DNA from: Azophilus sp965116165
GTDB taxonomy: Bacteria; Pseudomonadota; Gammaproteobacteria; Pseudomonadales; Azotimanducaceae
Direction of reading: 5' to 3'
Assembly: GCA_965116165.1 (NCBI GenBank)
Contig: OZ220484.1
Span: 930,001-994,000, forward strand
Length of the DNA stretch: 64,000 nucleotides
Shown: piece by piece, positions 27,786 through 36,668 of the stretch
Numbering within the stretch: the stretch's first letter is position 1
How the letters are laid out: each line of letters opens with the position of its first letter
Made by a program: the position numbers and the translations under genes
Notes under the pieces: model-generated
Databases searched by the model: none
What the model saw: only the letters and a program-made list of their open reading frames with translations
What the model was told of the DNA's origin: nothing

Positions 27786-29066
27786 GAGATCGTAGCCCCG
27801 CTCGTTGTGCAGAACGAGGTCGAGGCCCTCCACCTCCTCATCGACCGCAACACGATTGCCGAGCATGGCGCCGGTCACCTTGAGAATGACGAAGGTGGCA
27901 ACCGCCGTGTAGGCCAGGGTGGCGAGAACCGCAATCAACTGAATGCCGAATTGGCTGCCCATGGTTGCGCCATCGGTCGTGTAGCCCTGGCCGCTGAATA
28001 CACCGAGCGATGTGCTCGCGAACACCGCGGTCAACAACATGCCGAGCGACCCGCCAACGCCATGCACCGGAAAGACATCGAGCGAGTCGTCGATCTTGAG
28101 CTTGCGCTTGATGAAAATGGTGGCGACAAAGCAGACAAAGCCCGCCGCCAAACCGATGATGAGGGCACCTGCCGGCCCGACAAATCCGGACGCCGGCGTA
28201 ATGGTGCCAAGGCCGGCGACCATGCCGGTAACCGCGCCAAGGGCGCTCGGCTTGCCGAAACGGAGCCACTCGCAAATCATCCAGGTAAAGGCGCCGGCGG
28301 ACGCGGAAATGTGGGTGACCAACATCGCCATGGCCGCATCGCCATTGGCGGCCAGGGCGCTGCCGCCGTTGAAGCCAAACCAGCCAACCCAAAGCATGCC
28401 GGCACCGGCCATGGTCAGCGTCATGTTGTGCGGCGGCATGGCGTGGTCGGGAAAGCCGCTGCGGTTGCCAAGCACCATGGCGGCAACGATGGCCGCGGTT
28501 CCAGCGGTTACGTGCACGACGGTGCCGCCGGCGAAATCCATCGCACCCATCCCGCCGAGCCAGCCACCGCCCCACACCCAATGACAAATCGGCGCGTAGA
28601 CGAGCAGCAGCCAAAGCCCGGAGAAGATCAACATTGCGGAAAAACGCATTCTTTCCGCAAATCCGCCGACGATAAGCGCCGGCGTGATGATCGCAAAGGT
28701 CAATTGAAACAGCGCAAAGGCGGATTCCGGGATGCTGCCGCTTAGGGTGCCCTCCCCCACCCCGGCAAGGAAGGCATTGCTCAAGCCGCCCACCAACGCA
28801 TTGCCCTCGGCAAAGGCGAGGCTATAGGCAACGATCAGCCAAAGAATGGAGACGAGGCAGGTAATGGTAAAGCATTGCATCAGTACGCTGAGGACATTCT
28901 TGCTGCGCACCAACCCGGCGTAGAAGAGGGAAAGGCCCGGTATGGTCATGAACAGGACCAGTGCCGCCGAGGTCAGGATCCAGGCGGTATCCCCCTCGTT
29001 CAGTGTGTCGGCCGCAGCAGGCGCGGCGACCATCAGCAGGCCAGCGGCCCAAATCCAGCGTTTCAT
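27783..29066 (-). CDS. amtB: Ammonium transporter (Amt family)
   Basis: 427 residues from Met 29066, where an AGGAG lies upstream; the frame extends to 29120 without support. A cleavable signal (MKRWIWAAGLLMVAAPAAADT) is followed by 11 hydrophobic segments. The twin histidines lie in GGTVVHVTAG and FPVHGVGGSLG. FYAGLVRSKNVLS and the C-terminal DEEVEGLDLVLHNERGYDL are family hallmarks. It imports ammonium/ammonia through the inner membrane, normally under nitrogen control with a GlnK protein, but no glnK is adjacent here. Confidence 0.96.
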   Translation of the reverse strand: MKRWIWAAGLLMVAAPAAADTLNEGDTAWILTSAALVLFMTIPGLSLFYAGLVRSKNVLSVLMQCFTITCLVSILWLIVAYSLAFAEGNALVGGLSNAFLAGVGEGTLSGSIPESAFALFQLTFAIITPALIVGGFAERMRFSAMLIFSGLWLLLVYAPICHWVWGGGWLGGMGAMDFAGGTVVHVTAGTAAIVAAMVLGNRSGFPDHAMPPHNMTLTMAGAGMLWVGWFGFNGGSALAANGDAAMAMLVTHISASAGAFTWMICEWLRFGKPSALGAVTGMVAGLGTITPASGFVGPAGALIIGLAAGFVCFVATIFIKRKLKIDDSLDVFPVHGVGGSLGMLLTAVFASTSLGVFSGQGYTTDGATMGSQFGIQLIAVLATLAYTAVATFVILKVTGAMLGNRVAVDEEVEGLDLVLHNERGYDL

Positions 29067-29222
29067 CGTAGTTTTCCCTCGCTCCTGAGAAACAACAAAC
29101 AGGCAATCCCGGATGGACATTGCCGCTCCCGTCCGGGAGATTACTCAAAGTACCGCTTGGCCGCCAGTTCCCTCGGTCCGACCTATTCATTTGCACGAGC
29201 CGAACAGTGCGCGAGACCCAGC

Positions 29223-29478
29223 CAGCGGTCTGTCGGACCTTATGGCGCTTAATTTCATAATCCATTGATTCTATTTGATATTTTATTTTCGGCCCATCGC
29301 GGGAGAATTTCTGAAATATAAATATAATGGGAATTATATCGATTAGTTGACAAAACCCAACATGTGGTGGTTTCCCGCCACTAAAGCCTCAATATATAGT
29401 GGCATGTCAGCTTATGTATATAAGTCCCAATAAAATCGATAGTTTAAAAAATTCGGTACAGTCAAGTCCGACAGGCTG
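29223..29478. repeat. Repeat E3, copy 2, interrupted by E4
   Basis: Its left part (TGTCGGACCTTATGGCGCTT and TTTTATTTTCGGCCCATCGC) and right part (AGTTTAAAAAATTCGG, AAGTCCGACAGGCTG) match the intact copy at 48018-48153. The two parts are pushed apart by about 100 bp of E4. Confidence 0.88.
29329..29428. repeat. Repeat E4 nested inside E3 (100 bp)
   Basis: Bounded by GGGAATTATATCGATTAG and the inverted GGGACTTATATACATAAG. It has a central hairpin around GTGGTGGTTTCCCGCCAC. A second full copy lies at 41916-42015. Confidence 0.88.
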
Positions 29479-29479
29479 C

Positions 29480-29528
29480 CGGAAACCACCACATGTCGGC
29501 CTTCGTTAAACCATCGATACAAGTTCCG
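29480..29528 (-). repeat. Repeat E4, half copy
   Basis: GGAAACCACCACATGT followed by diverged E4 terminal sequence. It is adjacent to the E3 right end, so repeats are stacked here. Confidence 0.6.
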
Positions 29529-29537
29529 ATTGATACA

Positions 29538-29576
29538 GGGAACCTCTGATCAATCCTGTGGTTGGGATATACAGTA
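29538..29576 (+). repeat. Repeat E1, half copy
   Basis: GGGAACCTCTGATCAATCC matches the left end of E1. The copy then breaks off at the 3' end of pyrD. Confidence 0.7.
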
Positions 29577-29593
29577 CTTGGTGCGCTCTCCGA

Positions 29594-30691
29594 TTAATTC
29601 GCCGTCAAATCGGCGATCGAGCGCACCAATCCCGGTCCCCTATAAATCAATCCCGTATAGATTTGCACGAGCGCGGCACCCGCGTTCAGCATGGCCTGGG
29701 CGTCCGCCGCGGTCATGATGCCGCCGACGCCGATTATGGGTATGCGTCCATCCAACGCCTTGTCAAGATGCGCCACGGTGCGCCGGGCGAGCGGTGCCAG
29801 CGGGGCGCCGCTTAAACCCCCGGCCCCGTAGAGATCTGTAAGGGTATCATCCCATTTGGTGAGCGTTCCCACCGATGGCGGGGCGTCGCTTAACCCACCT
29901 GCTTCCGCGGCATGGCGGGCGGGGTGCGGCACCACCGGGCGGGAGACGGTCGTATTGGTCGCGATGACACCATCCACCTCGAATGCCAGCAATTCGGCGG
30001 CGATGGCCCGAAGGTCGTCGATTGTCAGATCCGGCGCTATCTTCACCGCCAGCGGCACGTAACGGGAGTGCCGCGCCGCCAAAACCGCCTGCCGCTCTTT
30101 CAAGGCATCGAGCAACCTCCGCAGCGGCGCTATTGCCTGTAGCGCACGCAGCCCCGGCGTATTTGGCGACGACAGGTTAACGGCTAGATAATCCGCCTGT
30201 TCATAGAGGGTTGCCATGCAAGCGAGATAGTCCTGATGAGCATCCGCAAGCGGCGTATCCCAATTTTTGCCGATATTCACGCCGATTCGAGTACAGCCGA
30301 GCCGCTCCGCCCGACGCAGGTCGGCAAGCCGCCGCGCCATGGAGTACATGCCCGCGTTGTTGAATCCCATCCGGTTGATGAGCGCCTCCACATACGGCAG
30401 GCGAAACAGCCGCGGTGGCGGATTGCCCGGTTGGGGGCGCGGCGTAACCGTGCCCACCTCAATGTGGCCGAAACCGAGCCTGGCGAAGCCGGGAACCGCT
30501 TGCGCATCCTTGTCCAAGCCGGCCGCCAGACCCACGTGGTTGGCAAACCCGATGCCCATGACCCGGTGCGCGGCGGTGGTCGGCGGGCCACCGTCCGGCA
30601 ACGCGCCCCAAACGGCCAAGGCGCCCAGCGCCACCCGATGCGAGGCCTCCGGGGCCAGACGAAACAGCAACTGCCGGACTAGGCCGTACAT
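29594..30691 (-). CDS. pyrD: Dihydroorotate dehydrogenase (quinone), class 2
   Basis: Oxidises dihydroorotate to orotate in pyrimidine synthesis, passing electrons to quinone at the inner membrane face. 365 residues. The N-terminal amphipathic extension (MYGLVRQLLFRLAPEASH) is the class 2 membrane anchor. FMN and substrate motifs are GLAAGLDKDAQA, GTVTPRPQPGN, RMGFNN, the catalytic Ser in VNLSSPNTPGL, GGLSGAPL and the C-terminal IGVGGI with QIYTGLIYRGP. No linked pyrimidine genes are present. Confidence 0.96.
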   Translation of the reverse strand: MYGLVRQLLFRLAPEASHRVALGALAVWGALPDGGPPTTAAHRVMGIGFANHVGLAAGLDKDAQAVPGFARLGFGHIEVGTVTPRPQPGNPPPRLFRLPYVEALINRMGFNNAGMYSMARRLADLRRAERLGCTRIGVNIGKNWDTPLADAHQDYLACMATLYEQADYLAVNLSSPNTPGLRALQAIAPLRRLLDALKERQAVLAARHSRYVPLAVKIAPDLTIDDLRAIAAELLAFEVDGVIATNTTVSRPVVPHPARHAAEAGGLSDAPPSVGTLTKWDDTLTDLYGAGGLSGAPLAPLARRTVAHLDKALDGRIPIIGVGGIMTAADAQAMLNAGAALVQIYTGLIYRGPGLVRSIADLTAN

Positions 30692-30760
30692 GTCATCGCA
30701 CGCTTATACTTTTGCAAGACTCGGCGGGTCGTCTAACATAACGCAACCCCATCAACTTAA

Positions 30761-30859
30761 GGAACCTCTGATTAATTCTGTGATCGCTGAATCATAGTCA
30801 ATAAAATCAATAGCATATGAGTGACTCACTGCTACTCTATCGAATTGTTCAGGCGTTCC
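30761..30859 (+). repeat. MITE-like repeat E1, copy d (99 bp)
   Basis: Flanked by perfect TTAA duplications (30757-30760 and 30860-30863). It lies upstream of pyrD in the divergent pyrD/moxR spacer. Confidence 0.92.
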
Positions 30860-30863
30860 TTAA

Positions 30864-30962
30864 GGAACCTCTGATTAGTCCTGTAGTCGGGATATCTAGT
30901 TTAATAAAATCAATAGTTTACGAGTGACTCACTGCTACTCTATCGAATTGTTGAGACCTTCC
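30864..30962 (+). repeat. MITE-like repeat E1, copy e (99 bp)
   Basis: Same orientation as copy d and separated from it only by the shared TTAA. The right flank is TCAA. Tandem insertion into the duplicated target of the neighbour is likely. Confidence 0.9.
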
Positions 30963-31010
30963 TCAACGGCATATGCCGATTTGCCGTCAAGTTGCGATTT
31001 GGATGGCCGG

Positions 31011-31044
31011 TGTTGGGCTCTGTCAACTAATCGATATAATTCCC
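31011..31044 (-). repeat. Repeat E4, terminal fragment
   Basis: The reverse complement starts GGGAATTATATCGATTAG, then TTGACA, identical to an E4 end. It is 22 bp upstream of the moxR start. Confidence 0.65.
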
Positions 31045-31066
31045 AAAGGAAACGCCGGGTAGTTGC

Positions 31067-32056
31067 ATGCAAGCTGAATTAAAGACGGACGACACCGCCG
31101 AAAACGCGCAGGACAACGTCCGGGCGGTGGCCGATTGGCTCGCCGGACGCATTATCGGCCAGGAACTCCTGCTGCGGCGACTCATGATGGCGCTGCTGTG
31201 CGGGGGCCATCTTCTTGTCGAGGGGGCCCCGGGGCTCGCCAAAACCCGCGCCATCAAAGAACTCGCCAGCGCCGTCGAGGGCGACTTCCACCGCATTCAA
31301 TTCACACCCGACCTGTTGCCAAGCGACGTGACCGGCACCGAGGTCTACCGGCCGGAAGACGGATCCTTTCATTTCCAGCACGGCCCGGTCTTCCACAATG
31401 TGCTGTTGGCCGACGAAATCAACCGAGCCCCGGCGAAAGTGCAATCGGCGCTGCTCGAAGCCATGGCGGAACATCAGGTGAGCTTCGGACGCGAGACCTT
31501 CCCCCTGCCGGACCTATTTCTGGTCATGGCCACGCAAAACCCCATTGAGCAGGAAGGCACCTACCCGCTGCCCGAAGCGCAGTTGGACCGCTTTCTCATG
31601 CACGTCAAGGTCGATTACCCGGATGCCGCCGCCGAGACCGGCATTCTGCATTTGGTGCGGCGGGAAACGGCGGTGCGGTCGCAGGCCGCGAACCCGCCCA
31701 TGCAACTCGGCGAGCCGGTGATATTCGCCGCCCGCCGCGCCATGCTCGGGTTGCACATGGCGACACCGGTGGAACGCTATATCGTCGCCCTGACCATGGG
31801 GTCGCGGCAGCCCAGGGCGGACCTGGCCGGTTGGCTCGACTACGGCGCCAGCCCGCGGGGCACCATCGCCCTCGATTTGTGCAGCCGGGCACTCGCCTGG
31901 TTGGACGGGCGTGATTTCGTCACACCCGACGACGTGCAGAGCGTTGTCCACGATGTCTTTCGACATCGACTGATTCTTTCCTTCGAAGCGGAAGCCCAAG
32001 GTATAACCGCCGACAATGCCATCGACGAACTCATCCGCCAGGTCGCCGTCCCCTGA
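31067..32056 (+). CDS. MoxR-family AAA+ ATPase
   Basis: 329 residues. Walker A GAPGLAKT, the TPDLLPSDVTG block, Walker B VLLADEINRAPAKVQSALLEAM, sensor 1 ATQNPIEQEGTYPLPEAQLDRF, all diagnostic of MoxR proteins, which act as chaperone-like ATPases with VWA-domain partners. It overlaps the DUF58 gene by 41 bp. Together with the DUF4381/BatA/BatB/BatD genes from 35.1 kb it would form a standard MoxR-Bat operon, but an inverted gene now separates the two halves. Confidence 0.93.
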   Translation: MQAELKTDDTAENAQDNVRAVADWLAGRIIGQELLLRRLMMALLCGGHLLVEGAPGLAKTRAIKELASAVEGDFHRIQFTPDLLPSDVTGTEVYRPEDGSFHFQHGPVFHNVLLADEINRAPAKVQSALLEAMAEHQVSFGRETFPLPDLFLVMATQNPIEQEGTYPLPEAQLDRFLMHVKVDYPDAAAETGILHLVRRETAVRSQAANPPMQLGEPVIFAARRAMLGLHMATPVERYIVALTMGSRQPRADLAGWLDYGASPRGTIALDLCSRALAWLDGRDFVTPDDVQSVVHDVFRHRLILSFEAEAQGITADNAIDELIRQVAVP

Positions 32057-32963
32057 ACCCCGCGGTGCGCCGCTGCGCGGCGCCCATGTCGGGCTGAACG
32101 ACCTGCTGGCGCTGCGCCACCAGCCGTCGCTGCATCAACCACCGGCGACGGTTCGGCACAGCAGCCGCTCCGGCGCACGGCTGTCGAAGCTGCGCGGGCG
32201 CGGCATCGATTTTTCCGAGGTGAGGCTGTATCAACCTGGGGACGACATCCGCACCATCGACTGGCGGGTTACAGCGCGCAAGAACAAGCCGCACACCAAG
32301 GTGTTTCGCGAGGAGCGGGAGCGTCCGACACTGGTGGTTGTCGATCAAACCCAGAGCATGTTCTTCGGCAGCCGCGCGCGCTTGAAATCCGTGGCCGCCG
32401 CGGAGTTCGCCACCATCGCCGCCTGGCAGGCCCTCGCCGGCGAGGACCGGGTCGGCGGTCTCGTGATTGGCAACGCCGTCACCCATACCCACAAGCCGCT
32501 GCGCAGCGTCAAGGCCGTGGCGCGCCTACTGGCGGATTTGGCGACCGGCAACCAGGCGCTCGACCGCACCACCCGGCTCGCATCGCACGATCACTACGCC
32601 AACAGCCTGGGACAAATTCGGCGTCTCGTCCACACGGGCTACCGGGTGCTCGCCATCTCGGACTTCCTCACCGCCGACGATGCCTGGCGGGACACCCTGC
32701 GCGCCCTCGCCCGACACAATCAACTCACTCTTCTGCGCCTCTTCGACCCCTTGGAGCAGGAATTGCCGCCCGCCGGCCGCTACACCCTCACGGACGGCGC
32801 CACGCGCTGGCAATTCCACACCGGCAACAAAAGCCTACGCCGCCAATTTTCCGAACGCCACCGACAACGCGAGGCCGGGTTGGCGACATTCTGCGCCAAC
32901 CACATGATCCGTTACCTGCCCTACGCCACCGATTCGCCCGCCACGCCGGGGGACTGGTTGTGA
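32016..32963 (+). CDS. DUF58 domain protein (MoxR partner)
   Basis: 315 residues. The conserved DUF58 core is visible: G-x-G-x-DFSEVRLYQPGDDIRTIDWRVTARKNKPHTKVFREERE, then a degenerate VWA-like fold starting LVVVDQTQSMFFGS (DxTxS in place of DxSxS). DUF58 proteins always accompany MoxR ATPases in this type of operon and may deliver clients. The exact start is uncertain because the first 25 residues overlap moxR in another frame. No membrane segment is apparent. Confidence 0.9.
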   Translation: MPSTNSSARSPSPEPRGAPLRGAHVGLNDLLALRHQPSLHQPPATVRHSSRSGARLSKLRGRGIDFSEVRLYQPGDDIRTIDWRVTARKNKPHTKVFREERERPTLVVVDQTQSMFFGSRARLKSVAAAEFATIAAWQALAGEDRVGGLVIGNAVTHTHKPLRSVKAVARLLADLATGNQALDRTTRLASHDHYANSLGQIRRLVHTGYRVLAISDFLTADDAWRDTLRALARHNQLTLLRLFDPLEQELPPAGRYTLTDGATRWQFHTGNKSLRRQFSERHRQREAGLATFCANHMIRYLPYATDSPATPGDWL

Positions 32964-33221
32964 TGTGGAGATGCCCTATAATCCTAGGAAAGCAACCGAA
33001 AATACAAAGAGAGAGCAGATGCGAGTGAGAATGACGGCACCCCGCGGCCAAGTCGTCAGGATATGTCTTCTGGACAGCCTGCACGCCGCGCTCGTCAATG
33101 CCTGGACTTCTTGTGGAGCAAATGGCCGAGATGTGGTTGGCCATGGTGCCGGCAACTGGTCCATGGCAAAGATTTCCGAACGCATTGGTCCCGAAGACCG
33201 AGCGTCGCTGTTCTCCGTGCG

Positions 33222-34706
33222 CTAGTCGGGCCACCCGAATTCCGGCCAGGCGTCGCGAGCTGTGGTTCCCTCAGCATCCGGTGCATCCGCGTCCGCGCCC
33301 GCGTCAAGAAGCACTTGGGCCACATCGGCCCATTGGCACTCGGCGGCAATGTGCAGGGGCGTCCGCCCGAGGGCATCCCGTCCATCAAGGTCGGCTCCGG
33401 CGGCGACCAAGCGCCTCAGATCGTCAATGTTCCCCAAGGTCGCAGCGGTGTGCAGAAAGGGATCCTCCATCCCCTTGACGGCGGCGTACCGGACCAGCGA
33501 CGGAATGGGGCAGGCATAGAGGTCGTTGGGTCTGCGCAGATGCAGGAATCCGCGTTCGACCAAGGCATCGCACATCTCTTTTAACACCTGTTCATTCGCC
33601 TGTCCCGCCTCGCCGATAATCTGGATAGCACGCTCGGGCCAAACGGGAGCAGCGGCGTCGAGAGCGATCATGGCGCGCCCGACCCACTGGCGATTGTCAA
33701 GTAGAACCCCATCGTATCGAGCACTGTAGTAGACCGCCCGATCCTCGGCCGCCGCCCGCCGCACGGCATCAAGGTCCACCGACGCAAGCGAGGCCGGGTT
33801 GTCGGACGCGACAAGCGCCTCGGCCAGGGCCCGCAGAAATCCGTTGGTGTGCATCGCCCATCCTTGGGAGTCGAGCAACAGGACGTCGGCCCATCGTTCC
33901 GCGAGGGCATCGGGCGCATCCACCTCGAAATGGCGCAGCCAGCCCTCGAGCAGGGTCCGGCACTCGGCTTCCGAAAGGCTCTCCAGGGTGTGGATGCACC
34001 TCCTCGGATCCGAGTAGCGGGAAATGTTGATGCCCTTACGCTGCAAATGGTTTTGCAAATACCCCAGGCCCGCGAACACCGGCAGGATGGGGATGTCGCC
34101 AATGTGGCCATCGTGCAGGTTCTGCGCGGCCTGCGCCGGCTTGCTGTGCGGCGCAATCCTTTGCGCCTCGTCCACCATCAGGACAACCGGGCCGGGGAAC
34201 TTAACCGGACGCCTGGCTCTCCCCAGTGCCTTCGACACCATGTCAATGACGGTTCTCGCCGCCGTGCCTGCGACCGGGCTCACCCCCTCCACGAAGCCGG
34301 GAACCAGCTTGAGGATTGCCCGGACAACCATCGCTCCGAGTTCCCTGGTGAGACCGCGGGGCAGCGCGTTTTCAACGGCCTCGCGCAGGGCCTGGGCGTC
34401 GCTGAGATCGTTGACGCCGATGCGCAGGCCGATGGGTCGGCCCGGCTTTCCCACATCATTGGTCCAGAGGCCCTGCATGTGCCGGAGCAGCGCGGTTTTG
34501 CCCGCCCCCGGCGCACCCTGCACCAAGCGGGTCAAACCGGGGTCGTTCGCGTCGACACCGTCGGATCGCCACTTTTCGTAGGAGAGTCTGGCAGTGAACT
34601 CGATATCCTTGATGACCGCGTCGCGTCCAACAAAAACCGGCGGCTGGGTTCGCGCTCCCTCTCCGGCATATTCCGTTAGGGCCAAACACCGTTTGTCGTT
34701 CATCAT
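33222..34706 (-). CDS. P-loop ATPase with C-terminal ankyrin repeats
   Basis: About 494 residues from the first of two adjacent Met codons (34706, 34703). An N-terminal FVGRDAVIKDI region precedes Walker A QGAPGAGKTALL (about residue 66) and Walker B VVLMVDEAQR (about 175). A winged-helix-like middle part follows. The last 80 residues contain two ankyrin repeats (DPFLHTAATLGNIDDLRRLVAAGADLD, DALGRTPLHIAAE...). The architecture recalls STAND-type signalling or defence ATPases, with ankyrins as sensor or adaptor, but no known family could be named. It lies opposite to and in the middle of the MoxR-Bat operon, with an E1 repeat at its upstream side, suggesting acquisition. Confidence 0.8.
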   Translation of the reverse strand: MMNDKRCLALTEYAGEGARTQPPVFVGRDAVIKDIEFTARLSYEKWRSDGVDANDPGLTRLVQGAPGAGKTALLRHMQGLWTNDVGKPGRPIGLRIGVNDLSDAQALREAVENALPRGLTRELGAMVVRAILKLVPGFVEGVSPVAGTAARTVIDMVSKALGRARRPVKFPGPVVLMVDEAQRIAPHSKPAQAAQNLHDGHIGDIPILPVFAGLGYLQNHLQRKGINISRYSDPRRCIHTLESLSEAECRTLLEGWLRHFEVDAPDALAERWADVLLLDSQGWAMHTNGFLRALAEALVASDNPASLASVDLDAVRRAAAEDRAVYYSARYDGVLLDNRQWVGRAMIALDAAAPVWPERAIQIIGEAGQANEQVLKEMCDALVERGFLHLRRPNDLYACPIPSLVRYAAVKGMEDPFLHTAATLGNIDDLRRLVAAGADLDGRDALGRTPLHIAAECQWADVAQVLLDAGADADAPDAEGTTARDAWPEFGWPD

Positions 34707-34769
34707 CAGGTTCCCGTGGGCCTGTGGAGCATTGTAGCAATCTCCCACCCTCCCCGACGCACCAACCAA

Positions 34770-34867
34770 GAAACCTCTGATTAATCCTGTAGCCTTGGCA
34801 CCCGATCTAATAAAACCAATGGCTTATGAGTAGCCAATAGCGTTCTATCGATTTGTCCAGACCTTCC
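34770..34867 (+). repeat. MITE-like repeat E1, copy f (98 bp)
   Basis: Flanked by CCAA on the left and CTAA on the right (three of four bases). It lies between the start of the ankyrin-ATPase gene and the DUF4381 gene. The rest of this gap, about 34868-35110, holds nothing I can assign. Confidence 0.85.
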
Positions 34868-35110
34868 CTAAGCCACTTTCAGCCGGTACATATCCTTCCC
34901 GACAAAGTGCGGCGGCGTTACACTTCACCGCCATCGAACGAAACTCCCGCAACAATGCAGGATATTGAAATCCCTCTGGCGCACCACGATATATCGCTTC
35001 ATATACACCCCCGATGCCGGGGTCGGGCGCGTTCGATACCGAGGTCGCCCCGCCCGCGCGCAGGGTCGAGTTGGGGGCACTGAAATTCGTTGGGTTCGCG
35101 GGCGGCTGTA

Positions 35111-35638
35111 ATGAATCCCGACTTGCTGCAACAATTGCGCGACATCCACCTGCCGGCGGAGCCCGGCTGGTGGCCGCCGGCGGTCGGCTGGTGGCTGCTG
35201 GCGGCACTGCTGGCGGCGGCGTTCGTCTGGCTCGCGCAACGACTGGCCGGGCGCTGGCGACATTTTCGTCCCGCCCGCAGGGCCAACGCCCTGTACCGCG
35301 GCATTGCCGACGAACTGCGCGCCGGTTCCATCTCGCCCATGGAATACGTGCATCGCACCAATGCGCTGCTGAAGCGCCTCGCCATCCAAGGGCCAGCGGG
35401 CCACACCATCGCCCCCGAGTCCGGCGGCCCCTGGCTGCGCTACCTCGACGAACGCTACGGGCAGAGGGCTTTTTCCCGGGGCGCGGGCCGCTGTCTCGGC
35501 AGCGAGCGTTTTCGGCGCGATGCCGGGGTCGATACCGAAGCCCTCGACAGGCTGATGCGCCGCTATCTGGCGACAGAACGGGCCCGATTCTGGCGCGGGG
35601 ATGGCCGGCGGGGCAAATATCCCGGGAGCCCCCGATGA
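35111..35638 (+). CDS. DUF4381 domain protein of the Bat operon
   Basis: 175 residues from Met 35111 (MNPDLLQQLRDIHLP). LRDIHLP and GWWPPAVGWWLLAALL are the DUF4381 signature: a short N-terminal segment, one transmembrane helix, then a cytoplasmic helical domain ending in VDTEALDRLMRRYL. The role within MoxR-Bat systems is unknown. Its TGA overlaps the ATG of the next VWA gene (ATGATCG at 35635), so the two are coupled. Confidence 0.85.
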   Translation: MNPDLLQQLRDIHLPAEPGWWPPAVGWWLLAALLAAAFVWLAQRLAGRWRHFRPARRANALYRGIADELRAGSISPMEYVHRTNALLKRLAIQGPAGHTIAPESGGPWLRYLDERYGQRAFSRGAGRCLGSERFRRDAGVDTEALDRLMRRYLATERARFWRGDGRRGKYPGSPR

Positions 35639-36639
35639 TCGAGTGGATTTGGCCCCACGCATTCGCGCTTCTACCGCTACCGCTGCTGGTGCGCCGTCTT
35701 TGGCGCGCCGCCGAACAGCGGCAGGCGGCGCTCACCGTGCCGAGCCTGGGCGCGTTCCGGCTGCAATCCGACGCGGCGCGGGAACGGCCGGGCAAGCGCT
35801 ATCCGTGGCGTGTCCTGTTGTTATGGATCCTGTGGTTCAGCCTGGTGGCGGCGGTCGCCCGGCCCCAATGGACAGGCGAACCGGTGGCGCTGCCGACCAC
35901 GGGTCGCGACCTCATGCTCGCCGTTGACATATCCGGCAGCATGGGCACGGAAGACATGGAGCTTGACGGCCAACTCGTCGACCGGCTCAGGGTGGTGAAG
36001 CGGGTGGTTGCCGACTTCATTGATGCCCGACGGGGCGACCGTCTGGGCCTCATTCTGTTCGGCACCAATGCCTATCTACAGGCCCCCCTGACCTTCGATC
36101 GGAAAACAGTGGACCGCCTGCTCACCGAAGCGCCTGTCGGCATCGCCGGCGGCAAGACCGCCATTGGCGATGCCATCGGCCTAGCCGTAAAGCGGCTGCG
36201 TCAAAGGCCCGAGGGTGACCGGGTGCTCATCCTGCTGACCGACGGCGCCAACAATGTCGGCGAAGTCGCCCCGGTCAAGGCGGCGGAACTGGCCGCCGGC
36301 GAGGGCATTCGCATCTACACCATCGGTGTCGGCGCCGACGAGATGCGCCTGCCGAGCATCTTCGGCGCATTTGGTTCGCGTCTTGTCAATCCTTCGGCGG
36401 ACCTCGACGAAGAAACCCTGACCCGCATCGCCGAAAGCACGGGCGGCCGTTACTTCCGGGCGCGCGATACCGAGGGTCTGGCCGAGGTATACGCCGTCAT
36501 CGACGCCCTCGAACCCGTCGAACAAGACCCGGAAACCTACCGGCCAATCGCCGCGCTCCACCATTGGCCCATGGGTTGTGCCTGGTTGCTAACCTGCCTG
36601 TTGCTGCTGTTGGATTTTCGCCGCACCGCGCATGTGTGA
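35635..36639 (+). CDS. batA: VWA-domain membrane protein BatA
   Basis: 334 residues from the ATG at 35635, which overlaps the upstream stop; the longer frame is spurious. Hydrophobic segments lie near residues 10-22, 56-75 and at the C-terminus (WLLTCLLLLLDF), flanking a periplasmic von Willebrand A domain with MIDAS DISGSMGTEDM, a conserved Thr region (GGKTAIGDAIG) and LLTDGANN. BatA proteins bind metal through the MIDAS and pair with BatB and MoxR; in several bacteria the operon has been linked to oxidative or envelope stress. Confidence 0.9.
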   Translation: MIEWIWPHAFALLPLPLLVRRLWRAAEQRQAALTVPSLGAFRLQSDAARERPGKRYPWRVLLLWILWFSLVAAVARPQWTGEPVALPTTGRDLMLAVDISGSMGTEDMELDGQLVDRLRVVKRVVADFIDARRGDRLGLILFGTNAYLQAPLTFDRKTVDRLLTEAPVGIAGGKTAIGDAIGLAVKRLRQRPEGDRVLILLTDGANNVGEVAPVKAAELAAGEGIRIYTIGVGADEMRLPSIFGAFGSRLVNPSADLDEETLTRIAESTGGRYFRARDTEGLAEVYAVIDALEPVEQDPETYRPIAALHHWPMGCAWLLTCLLLLLDFRRTAHV

Positions 36640-36668
36640 ACAAATGCCGCTTTCGGAAGCCAGCGCCC

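Noticed and set aside
32965..33225. 86-residue plus-strand frame after the DUF58 gene
   Set aside because: No ribosome binding site of note, no family pattern, and mixed composition. The 258-bp gap is left unassigned.
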